Shown here one piece after another: positions 10,772-23,352 of a stretch of DNA of 64,000 bases. Source of the stretch: Annulohypoxylon bovei var. microspora (lineage: Eukaryota; Ascomycota; Sordariomycetes; Xylariales; Hypoxylaceae); the NCBI GenBank assembly GCA_022836615.1, contig MU405285.1:1-64000 (forward strand). The letters are read 5' to 3'. Each line of letters opens with the position of its first letter. Position 1 is the stretch's first letter. Both the position numbers and the translations under genes were made by a program. Under the pieces are notes generated by a model, which saw nothing but the letters and a program-made list of their open reading frames with translations, was not told the DNA's origin and searched no databases.

Positions 10772-12791
10772 GCTGTGACCTTCGTATGTGCAGATTTTGA
10801 AGATCGAGATGCCATATATAAGATATATATCTTCCGAAAGGCTTGAGAGAACCCCAGTCCCTAGCTGAATAGAAGTACATACCTGTAAATATGAGATTCC
10901 AGCACCCCCTGTCCCGCTTGTTTAGTTTAGGTATGGCGCCGCGTGTATCACCGGCCTGCAGTCAGCAGGCACAGACATGGGTAGGCCATGGACCCTGAGA
11001 ACCTTGAGACTGGCGCAGACTTGAGACCGGCAGGGAGGGAAAATCGTTAAAACTGCTAAAAACTGCTGCGGCAGGCTTATCAATGCTTCCTTCACTGTTA
11101 TCTGCCCTGAACTTGACCCAGGCATAAATAAATTCTGAAGGATTATACTATGCCGCGCATTCAACAGGCGGCTATCACCCTTACCTTACTCGTATTAACA
11201 GTTATGTAACGAAATCAACTCTAAAGAAGTAGTAAGCCTTCGTCGCCCTTAAAGCCGGTGCACTGGAAACTAGCTAAGCGTACGGCCACTTTTTACCACA
11301 GCCCATCACTTAGCAGGCCTAGGAAGCGTGGGAAGCTTCATCCCCATCCCAACCTGGACAGCTCCAATGGCTTATCTTATTTAAAAATATCTTACTTACA
11401 CATAAAGCTTACAATGTTGTCATAGGTTTAAACGTCGGTGATGTTCCACTAATAACCCGCACTAGAATTAGGTAAGTAGCTAATCTATTGAGTAACATTA
11501 GATCTACTGTGTCATCCATATAATGCCTTGTATTATAAGATCAACAGACCATTATCTTCTTTAGGTATTTCATACGTTCACTCCTTTCACACCTACTTAT
11601 AAACTTGTAGTTACATAATATGTCATTTGCGCTATGCATATATGGGTATAAGACGGTAACGGGGCTTAGGAAAGTTAAAATTCAAGCTTAATATTAGTTT
11701 GTTCCAAATTCTCCAGGTACCTTAGGGAGCTAGCTCTAAAAATAGGGATGGATGTGCATAGGGAATGCCTACATGTATGTAGGCACTTGGGTAGGTACTT
11801 CGTTCTAATACGCCTTGCATATTTGACATATATATTTTGATACTACACCTGAACCTTACATTCACCAGCAATCTCAGTGGATAGAAGTATGAAGGAGTTA
11901 AGCTAGATATTAGAAAGTGTTTGGGCCAGCTAGTCACTAGGTTGAACCCAGCTGATACCAGAAGGCTTCATCTGATTCAGTTTTAGCAGCTGCCAAAAAG
12001 ATCCGGGTGAACCAGGTATTCAAATCTGAATCGGCCATTTATTCCCCTGTCTGGTTGCAATAGGATTATTCTTAAAAGATTCTCGAAACCGATTAGATAA
12101 GTAGGTATGAATCCTAGGAACATACATACACACTGCTACAGGTACCCACTCGCTCCATGCACCAAGGAAGCATAGTTACGTGTACAGTATGGTGAAGCGT
12201 TGTCCCATCATCTACATAAATGGCATGTTTAGATAATACTTGAAATCAGAAAGTCTGATCGTTTAAGTAACGCTAAATAAGTTCATAATAACTCGAATTG
12301 TAGTAGAGCCACGACTTCAAGTGGATCTAGATACCACCACCACCACCACCACAAACAAACTCTCCGTCTTTTCCGTGAAGACCCAATAATGGATCATTAA
12401 AGAAGTTGTTGGTGCATAGACTCGTACTTTGAGACGATGATCGCCAGTCAGGTTGCCGATATTTTAACCGTCCGGCGGGGGACCGTATCGGGTTGCGAAT
12501 TCGGCCTAGAATTGCGTTCCCCGGATCCGATCGCATGTCCCAGAGTCGTGAATATTTGGTCCAAAGTTCCAGTTTAGGTTTTGATAGGCAAAGACATATG
12601 GGGGAACTATGATGGTGATTCTATATTCGTCGATGCTTCTTTATGAAATGAGAAGCAAGATATCATCATATTACTACACGTGGGACTGGAGTTAGCCGTA
12701 GGAAGGACTGGAAGGTTTCACATGTCGTCTTAAGATATTATATCGTCATCGTCATCATTAACGTCTTAATCTACCGACACTTAACTTGAGA
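10772..12791. other. Gene-poor DNA, left part
   Basis: No coding exon could be assembled. It includes the promoter of the ankyrin gene near 10772 and a short ACC microsatellite at 12333-12352. TACCTAGG-type motifs recur. Confidence 0.5.
12333..12352. repeat. ACC trinucleotide microsatellite
   Basis: About 6.5 perfect copies of ACC in non-coding DNA. Confidence 0.9.
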
Positions 12792-13142
12792 TCAAGGGAT
12801 AGCGTCGAAAGCAAGGGTAATTCCGCTTATGAACTCGGAATCATTACCGACAAGCGGATTAAGGTCAATACAAGCCTCTGCGAGTATGCGGCACGAGTTT
12901 TTCGGGATCGTAAAACACGTGAATGGATAGGGGATCCCGCGAACCAAGTTTGCTCGGCATGCATAAAATCGCCTGTCCAAATAAGTGTCGAGGCTGACGA
13001 TCTTCCGCCAAACTTGAAGATCCCCCGTAATGACTGGGTATACCACGTTTACTCCAGACGTCGTCTTTGTTGTAGCAAGAGATCCTTTTAGTTCTGCATC
13101 CAATAGACAACTTGCATTCAGCCTCGATCCTACAATTCCCAT
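12792..13142 (-). CDS. Doubtful small ORF with faint CVNH-lectin resemblance
   Basis: An uninterrupted 116-codon frame from the ATG at 13142. Its last third contains FYACRANL and, about 30 residues later, ACIDLNPLVGNDSEF, which resembles the repeat pattern of cyanovirin-N homology (CVNH) domains (F-x-x-SCRNI ... IDLN-x-x-[IVL]-GN-x-x-x-F). A second CVNH-like run, GIFKFGGRSSAS, occurs on the same strand in another frame around 12985-13023. This could be a decayed CVNH gene with frameshifts, a small real protein, or chance similarity. No signal peptide or intron was identified. It stands alone in 8 kb of gene-poor DNA. Confidence 0.25.
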   Translation of the reverse strand: MGIVGSRLNASCLLDAELKGSLATTKTTSGVNVVYPVITGDLQVWRKIVSLDTYLDRRFYACRANLVRGIPYPFTCFTIPKNSCRILAEACIDLNPLVGNDSEFISGITLAFDAIP

Positions 13143-14420
13143 GTTCTTTTTTACTCGCCACACAACTCTATCGCAAGCACATGTGTTGTTATTCTAGAAT
13201 ATGTTGATCTCAAAAGAGATTGCAAACCGTAACCCTCCATTACCCTACCCGGTTTTTATGTACCTCGATTGCCGAATGCTTCGGTCTTCACGCCGTGGGT
13301 ATGTGCAATACTCCACCGGTTGATGCCATCAATTATTTAAGTGTCCTCACCTAATGGCTGACTGTGCCTAAGCTTTATGTATAAGCAAGTAATTCTATTA
13401 GGGATGGATTATCGTCGTTTGTTTTCGCAAGCTGGACTTCTATCGGGCTTTGGTCACATGATGAATAGTGTGTGCATATCCCGTAGTCTTGGATTAGCTT
13501 AGATTTTAGCTTGCAGGCTTGTAAACACATATGTAGGTACATATTTGATGATGTGGTTTAATGTGGGTTTCCTTTTGATATCCCCTAAACTGGTAATGCT
13601 TCGATGATCGACATAATCTGGAGAACAGCGAATAAATAAAAGAGTTGCCTAGTTGCTATTACTAGATGGTATGTGGAATAGAACGATACACTTCCTGCGC
13701 ACGTTTCATGTGGATAGCCGCGTGGTGGGCCACGGCCGCTTGCCAGGCGAAAATAGCTTCATAGGAACTTTTCAGGTGCTTAATACAGCAGGAGGAACCA
13801 AAAGATCCTAGTTGTGGGGGTAGGAATGAAAAGGCTCTGCACGATTGCGTCGTAGGAGCCCTAACTAACGCTCAGTAGAAACAGTCCTCTCGGCTACTTG
13901 TAGGATCTGGTAGCAAGATTGCGCTATGCAAGTCGAGCAGCAGTATTTCCGCAAAAAGACGGGCTGGCGGGACGTGGGTGAATGGAGCTAGCTATCACAT
14001 GCAGGTTCATTAGTGACTGGGTGCCTGTCTATTTCCACCACGGTGGGACACCGACTGCATCCTTAGCCTCATAGGTGCCAGGTGAAGCAGGCATGAGTAA
14101 GGCAACCAATCAACTATCCCACGTTGTTGTATGGATTCTGGAATAAAGAGGCAGGTCTTATCAGAGCTATTTCTGTTCCTACTGTACCTAGGTACATACA
14201 ATCCCACTGACCCGTACGTGGACAGGGGACAGCTGGGGGCTTAAGAACTGGCTCGCGATTTGCGGGGCCCCTTCGCCAAATCAAGTGCAGAGCTGAGGTG
14301 AGATGAGGTAGCATTCAATCTCTAGCGGTAGATCTGTTGGCGCAAGCCCTGCCGCCTCGTGTTTGGCATTGATGCTACTATGTAGCTGTAACTATTAGCT
14401 GTAACCCACTAACTATGTCA

Positions 14421-14446
14421 TGATGCTATGATGCTATGATGCTATG
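14421..14446. repeat. 8-bp tandem repeat, three copies
   Basis: The unit TGATGCTA is repeated three times head to tail, followed by two further bases. Confidence 0.9.
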
Positions 14447-15227
14447 TAGGTACTCAGTTGTTGATCGCCGGGCACAGCGATCCTCCTCACTAGGCTAACT
14501 AGTCCAAAGCTGATTAGCTAGGTACACATCCGAGAATGCCGTAGTAGGCGCCTCGCAATGCCATTTATTGATCCATCCAGGGGTCCACTACTGCCGAAAT
14601 GCTTATACATACACGCGATGCAGCTTATTGGCTAAAATAATGCTTCGCCTCCCACTTTTTCGTCCCACGGTACTTTTTTGCTACACGCTTAGACACTAAA
14701 TATCTAGTAGATAGAACTATGCGTATCGTTCGCGGGGTAGGTTAGGGCATGCCGATAGTTACAGAAATTTAACCCGATAGCTATAACGACAATATTAATC
14801 ATCCATCGATATCTACCCCAGGCAACTGAACCATTATCATTATAGGACGATGTATTATGATGACTAACTAGGTAGTATTTTGATGATTGGTTCTCGACTC
14901 CTACATAACTGCCAGATACAGCAGGGGAAAAGCGAGCTATGCCTCGGAAATTGAGAACCCTTGCATACGGCAAACAACCTCCTCCTAAAGATAAGTGAGT
15001 CCCTTATCCGTGAAGGAAACGCGAAGTCGGGTTCTTGGCGTCGCTTTTGATCTTAGTTCAGCTGACATACATACACACATTACCTAGTAGCGAGAGCCTT
15101 GCCGTGTTCGATAGCGGGAATGAGATAGTTACGGATAGTTGATGACCCGGCACCCCGGAGCGCTTTGCGCATTCCCGCAAGGTGTGGAACTTATTATCTC
15201 GAATTAAGCTCGGTTATGTTCCGGGCC

Positions 15228-15249
15228 TTTTTTTTTTTTTTTTTTTTTT
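15228..15249. repeat. Homopolymer T tract (22 bases)
   Basis: Uninterrupted run of 22 T in non-coding DNA. A poly(A) end of a retroposed sequence on the minus strand is one explanation, but nothing recognisable adjoins it. Confidence 0.9.
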
Positions 15250-18200
15250 CTTCAATGTGGGTTTAAACTTGTCGGCAATGGGTATCCTTTCGTAGTAGGC
15301 TAAATCACGTACCCAAACACTATCCCCCCAACTGAAATACTACCTAAATCTTCTAGATTCAGCATCGGGGTTCTTTGTCGCCGTATTCGGGATTAACCGC
15401 CAAGAATCTTGATTTATAGCTTGAGCCTCAGACATGTCGTTTAAGCACTTGGACTACGTTGTTGTTGTTTCGGTTTCGCTTAATTATAACCCCAAAAGGT
15501 TTCATCGGTTAGTTTTGACTTGCAATACCACTTAACTAAACTTCGTATAAAGCTTGTTTTGTCGTCTTATCAACAATGGCTACATAGTAGCAACACAATA
15601 TAGTCCTTGATTACAAAGAAATCGCATAAGTGAATATTCTTCACCTGTAGGCGGGGGTCAATGATATTTTGTTTTTAATAACATGAATTAAGCATGAAAT
15701 ATTCTTATTGATCGTTCGTCTTAAAACCAATGAGCGATGGTGAAACTCATTGTATTTTACAAAAAACCTAAGAGTTATATGTTGTTAATCATTGGAGGAC
15801 ATAGTCCTGTCGATCAAAATAATGGAAAGGGAAAGAAACCAAAGTTAGAACCCCTTTTCGTTTCCAATTCCATAAGAACTTTTAGTTTATTACATAAGCT
15901 CTCTACAGTAGTTTATGCAACTATTTTAACCTATGACATCTAACTACCTATCTACTTATCTAAGTACCTTAGGTGCCGAGTAAAATGTCTACCGAGATAA
16001 GTTTCTAGCATGACCTTACCTAACGACCAGTTTCAGGATGTTATTCCCGGTAACATCATGATTGTGCTTCTCGTTTTAGTGTTATGATTGATATGTAAAT
16101 GAATGCTGTGAATATACACTGCTTACGCCCCTGTCTATAAATGCACCCTCCTAGTAGTAGATCTGCGGAGCCGTCTTGCATCCAAAGTCGGTTGATCCAA
16201 CCGTACAAGCTCCCCACGGAGAGTTCTTGGAAGCTTTCAAGTAAGACGGGAATATATTGACCACACGCCGATGGTCTAGACTCGCGTTGAAATATCCAAC
16301 ACAAAAGGCTCATCCGAGAACCACTTGGCTGGAACTCAGGACCAGGCAGCTTTGAGAAGGTGGTACGAACACCTGAGCCATCTCACACACAGGGAACTAG
16401 AGTGAAAGGGATTGTCGGTGTGGTTTAATGAATATGACATGTCAAGCCAATAGAATAAATATCGTCTACTCACAGTGTGGGGATGAAGTGCTGGCGTGAG
16501 AATGTGACTAATAAGCCAGGGAGTAACACTTATGATATTGGTCATCTTCCTTATCTTGGCATGCGTCAACATAAAATGAAATTGAAATAAAGGTTTATTA
16601 ACCAGCCTCGGTTAAACAAGGAACTCACTGTCATATAATAAGATATCTAGGTATGTACTACCAACCTGATAGTAGTACTTACAGGAAGCATCAAAACTTG
16701 TGAATAGCTTTAGAAGGACTATGAACGGTAATAAGTGAATTTGTAGTAGTCTTCTTACATCGACACTACTCAACTGTCCATCCCACCAGAGCTCAAAGAT
16801 CATAGAGGTGCCCACGTGTCATGCTAGTTTTAGGAGGGGGTGAGTATTAGATAGCCTACTATAGCACTAGATTTTATATTATCAAGAAGGGAGTAGGCAT
16901 CTTGCTAGCTCTTTTACATAGAAACCGTGAATAAGTGGTTTCCAGAATATTTCCAATGTGCTATGCACCATTCGTCCATATCAAGTACCTACATAAGACC
17001 ATTTCCCACTATCGGTTGTAGAATGGCAACCTGTACGGTGACCCCGGGAATGGAGGTCTTACGCGTGTATGTGGAACCGTGTCGCTGGTAGCGACCCTCA
17101 TACGACTATTTTTCCTGTATTAGTGTCGTATTGCTGCCATTGGTCTCGTGAATACTTTGGGGGCTATTCTAGGTTGTCACGTTTTCCAACCCAGAAACTG
17201 CCCCGAGATTGTTGTACGAATCAGGGGGTGGGCTCGTCCTAGGTTATCTGTCGATGGTATCTCTGATTAGAAGATTGAGTCTTTTAAAAGTTCAGTGCTT
17301 TTGAACTATTACCTAACTTAATCGATGTTCTTATTGTATGATAACGATAAACGGCCACTCCTGGAATGTCATACCTGGGTAGGTACTGTCAGAGGTATGG
17401 TTTGTTTGCGGATTAGTCATCGGAGTTCGGCCGTCAGAGGCTGGGTTCACTAGAAAGGATACCGGTTGGTGGCTGGTCCTGGGGACAGCGTAAACAAAGG
17501 GCCATCCCTGTATGTATACCGAGGTTTGTAGTTGGTAGACTCAGAGCTCCTCGCGTAACAACGTCGTTGTATCCCCCTTACCTATGGTCCGCAGCATGAC
17601 AGGTAAGTACTAATAGTTGAAGGCCCTCTCACTTTCATCAAGTTACCTAGGTTAGATAGGTATTTTATAGGTAATACAATAAAGTGACTTGGTTCGAAGG
17701 TTTAACTGTTGTGATTTTGTGACCCCTTTCTTCATAATTTAGGTATTAAATCCTCATATATTTGTCTGGACAAGTTAATCGTTTAGAATAAAGGGCCTAA
17801 GGAAGGGCCAAGGTAAGACCCATAGCATGGAGAGAAATTGAATCAAATATGGCGGCATATTTTACTAAGTAATCATGTCGTTTGTGATGCAGTGACGAAG
17901 ATAGGTACCAACCGGGATGATCTTCAGGGGGTGAATATTCTGTAACTTCAAATTAATTTGCTTTCATTATGTTGGGTACGGGTACAAATTGGCTTTTGGG
18001 GATAAATATTAATTTGCCTGTCGTGATTTACAGCCTCCGAAAGGCATTATAGGGATACAAAACGTATGACACTGAACTACCTTCTACCAGTTTACAATAC
18101 ATTAACTCCGTTTTGTTGATTAAATACCTAGGTAGTCAGGTATGTTCATCTGTTAATACTGAATTTGAAGTCATGTTCCCCTGAAGTTTGATTCTAACAA

Positions 18201-19278
18201 CCGTACCTACCTACCTAGGCAAGGAAGAAAGGAACCTGTATTACACAAGGCGTGCGTATTGTTGTCCATAGGGAATAATGTCAGATCTTTACTATCCCTT
18301 GGATCCTGTGTAACAGTGATCTACCAATTGTACACCTAACAGCGCATCTGCTTATGCTGAATCATGATTTCAATCTGGGGTCGTGTAACCCACCAAACCA
18401 TACTCTCAGAACTTAATTTTGACTTCACAAAGGGCCGCAACAACTTAGCAATCAAGTAGCATGCTGATACGTAAGATATGGACGTAAGAGAATATTGCGT
18501 ACCTACCTACCTACCTATCTAAGTAGGTACCTAGGTTTAGTTGATTGTCTTCAGTTAATAATGGGAGATAGTAGCTCCTGATACTCTTATCCTGTTTGCT
18601 TAAGTCAAAAGTCGATACATCTACGGCAGTATAATTACATAAGGTATCCCTTTTAACTAGTTGTGGGTTATTAAGTTGACTTAACTGCTGTTATAGTTCT
18701 TTCTAAGCCCTAGACATTTTGACTGATGTAACTCCCCAGTAGCAATAAGATGCCATGATTATATCGCTATTGCCACAATGCGGACCTAATAGATATGGTA
18801 TCATCGGCATTGTTGCACGAGGAGCTCTAAGCTTATTTGTACAGGATCGTGGTATACATATGTGGATGTCCAGCCCTTTGTCCATGATGTCTTAAGACTC
18901 GCCACCAACAGGTCTTCTCGCGACGAACTGAGCCCCCGATAGGCCGCACCCCGATCTGACCAGACCTTCAACAGCCATGAAGATACCTAGGTAGCTATAT
19001 ACAACTTTTCTCTGACAAACGGCATATAGAATAAAACATTTATCTTCATTATAAAGGCAGTAGATTTGGCGCATACTTGATGATAATTATAATATTAATA
19101 CTGATATTAACCTTTACTAGCAATAGTTGTGTTATATTAAGGTCACCCCTTTTCCGGATAGCCGCGATAGGCATATGCGATATGCAACTATGTTACTCAA
19201 TATATAAATCTATGATAAATTAGACAAACAGTTACATACCCATTAATAGTATCTACTAATTAATACAGCATGTGGCAT

Positions 19279-21505
19279 TTAAGCGTTACTCGTTACAACC
19301 TTCTCCTTAACCCTGCCATCTGCCTCAACGATAACCCTATCAACCTTGAGAGATGCCTTAACAGGATTAGGCTGGTTATAGACCCATTCAAGCTGCTCGA
19401 GAGTACGGCCTTGAGATTCAACACTATATGACATGGGTTAGTGATAAGGAGAAGGGACAACAGTCAAGGGGAAGACACGAACCCAAAGAAGTACCAGAGC
19501 GCAGCTTCAACTACGTCCCATCCAACGAATACCTATGACATATCAAGTTAACTCTATCCTAGTTGAGGTGAACAACGTCGGTATCTGGGTAACTTACATA
19601 TATATACTTATACCCGATATTTCCCAAGGCGATAGGGCCAGCAAACTGGTTGATGAAACCCATGGCATAGACGATGACGCTGGAAAAGGCAAGGCCCTTG
19701 GCTCGAGTAGTTGTTTCTAGGGCCTCGGTAGGAATAACACCCTGAAGAGGAGTGTAGGTGAAGGAGAAGATGATATTGAATAGGAAGTAAGATGCCAAAG
19801 CACCCCTAGCGTATGAGTCTTTGATGTTGTCCCCTTGAGCATCGAGAGCGGCAGAAAGGCCTGAGTTGGTAGCTAGGGCTGCGGCACTAACTTTGCGAGA
19901 GTATATGTGGTTAGTAGATGTAGTGGTAATATTCAATTTGGATAGGAGTTACGAACCCAATGTTCCAATAATTAAGACTTTTCGTCGAGGCATGGTGTCG
20001 GTGAAAGCGACGGCGGTCAAGGCGCCAACAGCAGAAAGGACTGAGTTGAGCAGGTTGTATGCTAGTTGCTGCTCCACGGATGAAACACCAATGATCTCGA
20101 AGATCGTTGTGTTAAAGTAACCCAGCCCGTTACCGGAGAATTGACCGAATATGGAAATCATCAAGACCTGAAGTATTCGCCAGCGGCCGCTATGGCTAAG
20201 GAGGAAGGGTCGGTCTATCAACAGGCATTAGTCCTGTTCATACGAGGCATTTAAGCCTATGAGAAGGTAAATCCTACAGTCAAAGGGCCGTTTGTCGATA
20301 CCGTCCTGCCGAATGCCCTCCTTCATTTCTTCGATTTCGAGCTGAACAAGTCTGGAGCTGGGATCTCCGTTACCATGGTACTTGGCCAAGAAAGCAACGG
20401 CCTCTTCTTCGCGACCATTGGCCATGAGAAATCGAGGTGATTCGGGAATGAACCAGACACCAGATATGACGAAGATACAGGCAAACGCCTGCACGATCAA
20501 CGGGATTCTCCAAGAAAAGTCGTTGTCTATTTTGTTGCAGCCGTAAACCACAGCGGCAGCAGGGATGGCACCTCCAAACCAGCCACAATTATAAAAGCCT
20601 GTAGCGAGACTGTCAGCATATTGCGTTTGAGGTGACATTTCCTATAAAATTCTGTATACCTGTAGCCCGGCCTCGCCAATGCGGAGGTGGGATCTCAATT
20701 GCGTACGCCGGGGCGGCAACGGTTACAATGGAAATGCCAAAACCGAGCACAAAACGACCAACAACGAACTGCGCGATCGTAAAGGCGGTTGACGCAATAA
20801 TCATACCGGTGATGACGACTAAGCAACCGCAAAACATGCCTACCCTACGGCCATATTTATCGGACAGGATAGCGCCGAAGGGACTGCCAACCATGGCGCC
20901 ACTATAGTAAAGTTCTAGATTAGCATATGGTACGGAAAGGGGAAGCCCATAAAAAACTAACACGGTGTAAAGAGAAAACATAATAGCAACGAGAGTGCCA
21001 GTTTTTCCGCTATGGAAGGTATCTTGGAAATGGTTCATGGCGACGATTCCGGTAAGGAGTGATCCTAAATGATCGAGTTCATCAGCATCTGTAAGCTATT
21101 AGCAAGAATTGCCGCAGGATCTCACCATCGTATCCATTGGCACAGGCGCAGCAGAACGCAACGAGAACCGAGACTGTTTATAATTAGTGACATTCTACGA
21201 GAAAGATATAGATCAGTTCCTTTGGGTCTTTTACAGTAGAGATGTATCGAATTTTTGCTCTTGTAGTCGATCTTGGTTTCCTGGATGGCTGCGTAGAGTT
21301 CGGCCTGTAAACGAATTAGACACTTAAGCTAGCGAACGGAGAGAGCGAAAATGACATATACTCGTTCAAATTCAAAAAGACTTACATTGTGAACCACCTT
21401 GGCCTTCGCACCAGGAGAGCCCGCCGTCGCGCCGGTACCCTCACTTACGGCGACGCGTTCCTGAGACACCAAGACGCCGCCCACATTGATTTCCTTTTCT
21501 TCCAT
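19279..21505 (-). CDS. MFS sugar transporter (hexose/lactose permease-like)
   Basis: Ten exons: 21505-21386, 21304-21235, 21173-21126, 21064-20962, 20901-20660, 20598-20278, 20214-19957, 19890-19598, 19532-19483, 19423-19279. All nine introns are 59-81 nt GT-AG and the phases agree, giving 549 aa. Family motifs appear across the joins: CANGYDGSLLTGIVAMNHFQ at the first membrane helix, SDKYGRRVGMF (loop 2-3), RGRATGFYNCGWFGGAIPAA, WFIPESPRFLMANGR before the central loop, GQFSGNGLGYFNTTIF, TPLQGVIPTEALETTTRAKG and the loop-12 sequence FFGVESQGRTLEQLEWVYNQP. It should sit in the plasma membrane with 12 helices and import a sugar by proton symport. The exact sugar cannot be told; lactose permease and hexose transporters of this clade look alike. 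It is isolated from other genes. Confidence 0.93.
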
Positions 21506-23352
21506 GGTTTCCGACTTCTCAGCAACAACCCGATTTCGATTATCGGGACTAGGTGAGAAGAGCCAGGTCTATCCTCGCCGAACAGCACGGGGTACGATGG
21601 TGGTTTTATTCCTCTTCGCGAAGAACCCCCAACTTTCTCAACCCCCTTACCCCAGCTTCCCCAAAATCAAATCCCGAAAAAGGATTGGCGGGCCAAATGC
21701 CTCCGACCTCCCAAAACGGTACGCCACGTTACTGAAATAAGCCGCCGCTTATATCAACCTATCAGGAGTTGGAGGGATGGAACGAGGTGGTGGCTCTTTC
21801 TCATCGACGGCATATTCACTATTTCGGTCGCCTTGCGTGATTTCATAGCACCTATGCCCCGTAATCCTAGGTTCCCCCAACATTTCCTGTTAGTGATCCC
21901 ACTACCGCGATGAGGCCGGGGTAGCACGCGTGCGACATCAAGGTCTAGACGCCAAGACACGGCTCGCTTTCCTGGCCTTGGCATCCCCTCGTGTAGTGGC
22001 CATACGATAGCAGAGAGCAGACACAGATCTGTAAGGCTCGCGTAGCGAAGATCGTCTGAGGCCGTAAGCACTTGTGAAGACCGGCATGGATAATAGGACC
22101 GGCACGTGCTTTAGGTTTTCGAATCGTCTATGGAAATGCTACGTGAAGGGTAGCGCTGCAATCTAGGGATATTGAGGCAGAGGTCTCAGTAATCCTACGC
22201 GTTATCCAGGCATAGCCAAAGTTGCCATTGGTGGGAATTTCGGACTCAGCTCAGACCCTAGCACTCGCGACAGGACTGTGAGGTGCTGCTGCAGCAGCTG
22301 CTTCAATTTGACGTTCCCAATGGACGGGTTCATGGTCATTTCAATTATCGCAGCTAGATAGGCCTCACATTGACCTGTACGTTCTGCGCAATGAGGCTCT
22401 TGGACTTCTCCACATCTTGGGTGCCTGTCGGCCGAATATGGCCCCGGAATATCGGAGCGTGCTTAAGTTTCGTGGGTGGGCTATCTAGTGGAGTCTGATA
22501 ATAAGGGGCAGCGAACCGGATTGCCATGCGAAAGAAACAAGTCCCGTATGTTGCAATTACATTTGAGGATTTCGTTCTCTTGAATTTTTTTGATTTCTTT
22601 TTACAGTCTGTTCACGTATGGAATTTTGTAGGCCCGAAGCCTTCGGACCGAAGCTGTTCATCTGCTCTGACTCTTTATTTTCGGAATTGGCCCCGATATG
22701 CTGCAAGTCGTGCTAGGAGTTCTGTAAGATATATTGTCAAACGCACAGTAATATTCTAAGCGAGCTGTAAAAATAAAAATAAACTTGGGGCTCATTCGTG
22801 AGATGATATGATAGGCCGAGCATCAAATGCTCAGATTATGATCGAAAGAATCGACAAATTTTTATTTTCAAAACCGAAGAAATTTACACATAGTAAAGCA
22901 CAGACGCAGACATAATTTAGAATGTGTGGATCAACGGTAGCATTCGGCATACGCCCTCCTCCGGAGGCATATCCGGTCCCCCTACGACTTGCTACCGTCT
23001 TCACCTATGCCTAATAACCACAATTGCTCTAAATTTCTCTCAAACCCGTATCTTCTAACCTCATGATATTTTTTACCGCGAAAAACTGCAAAATGGTGAG
23101 ACTTGTTTGTAGGATTTCTGCCATGGGTACCTATGCACTGAATGATAGGCGTAAGTAGGTGTGCGATTACTCTTGGGAGATTCAAAGCCATTCAGTGTTA
23201 CAATGAATAACATCTCAGATCTTTTAGGCAACAACAAAAACGTCTTGCCTTGGACGCATTGGTAATCATAGTCATTGCGGCTCCGACCATAGCGCATACT
23301 ATGTACATAAATTGCATCATCTCTTATATACAACTTAATTGGGCGGTCATCA
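21506..23352. other. Intergenic, transporter promoter side
   Basis: Lies upstream of the transporter and downstream of the transhydrogenase. Open frames up to about 105 codons occur (21754-22071 minus) but show no domain or splice partner. Confidence 0.5.

Larger units (their letters stand above)
13143..19278. other. Gene-poor DNA, right part
   Basis: About 6 kb with only short chance ORFs on either strand. It carries an 8-bp tandem repeat (14421-14446), a 22-base T tract (15228-15249) and many TAGGTACCTA/ACCTACCTAGG motifs, densest at 18200-18220 and 18500-18535. No transposase, LTR or RNA gene was recognised. Confidence 0.5.

Noticed and set aside
21754..22071. 105-codon minus-strand ORF upstream of the sugar transporter
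   Set aside because: No domain, no splice partner, no protein-like pattern.
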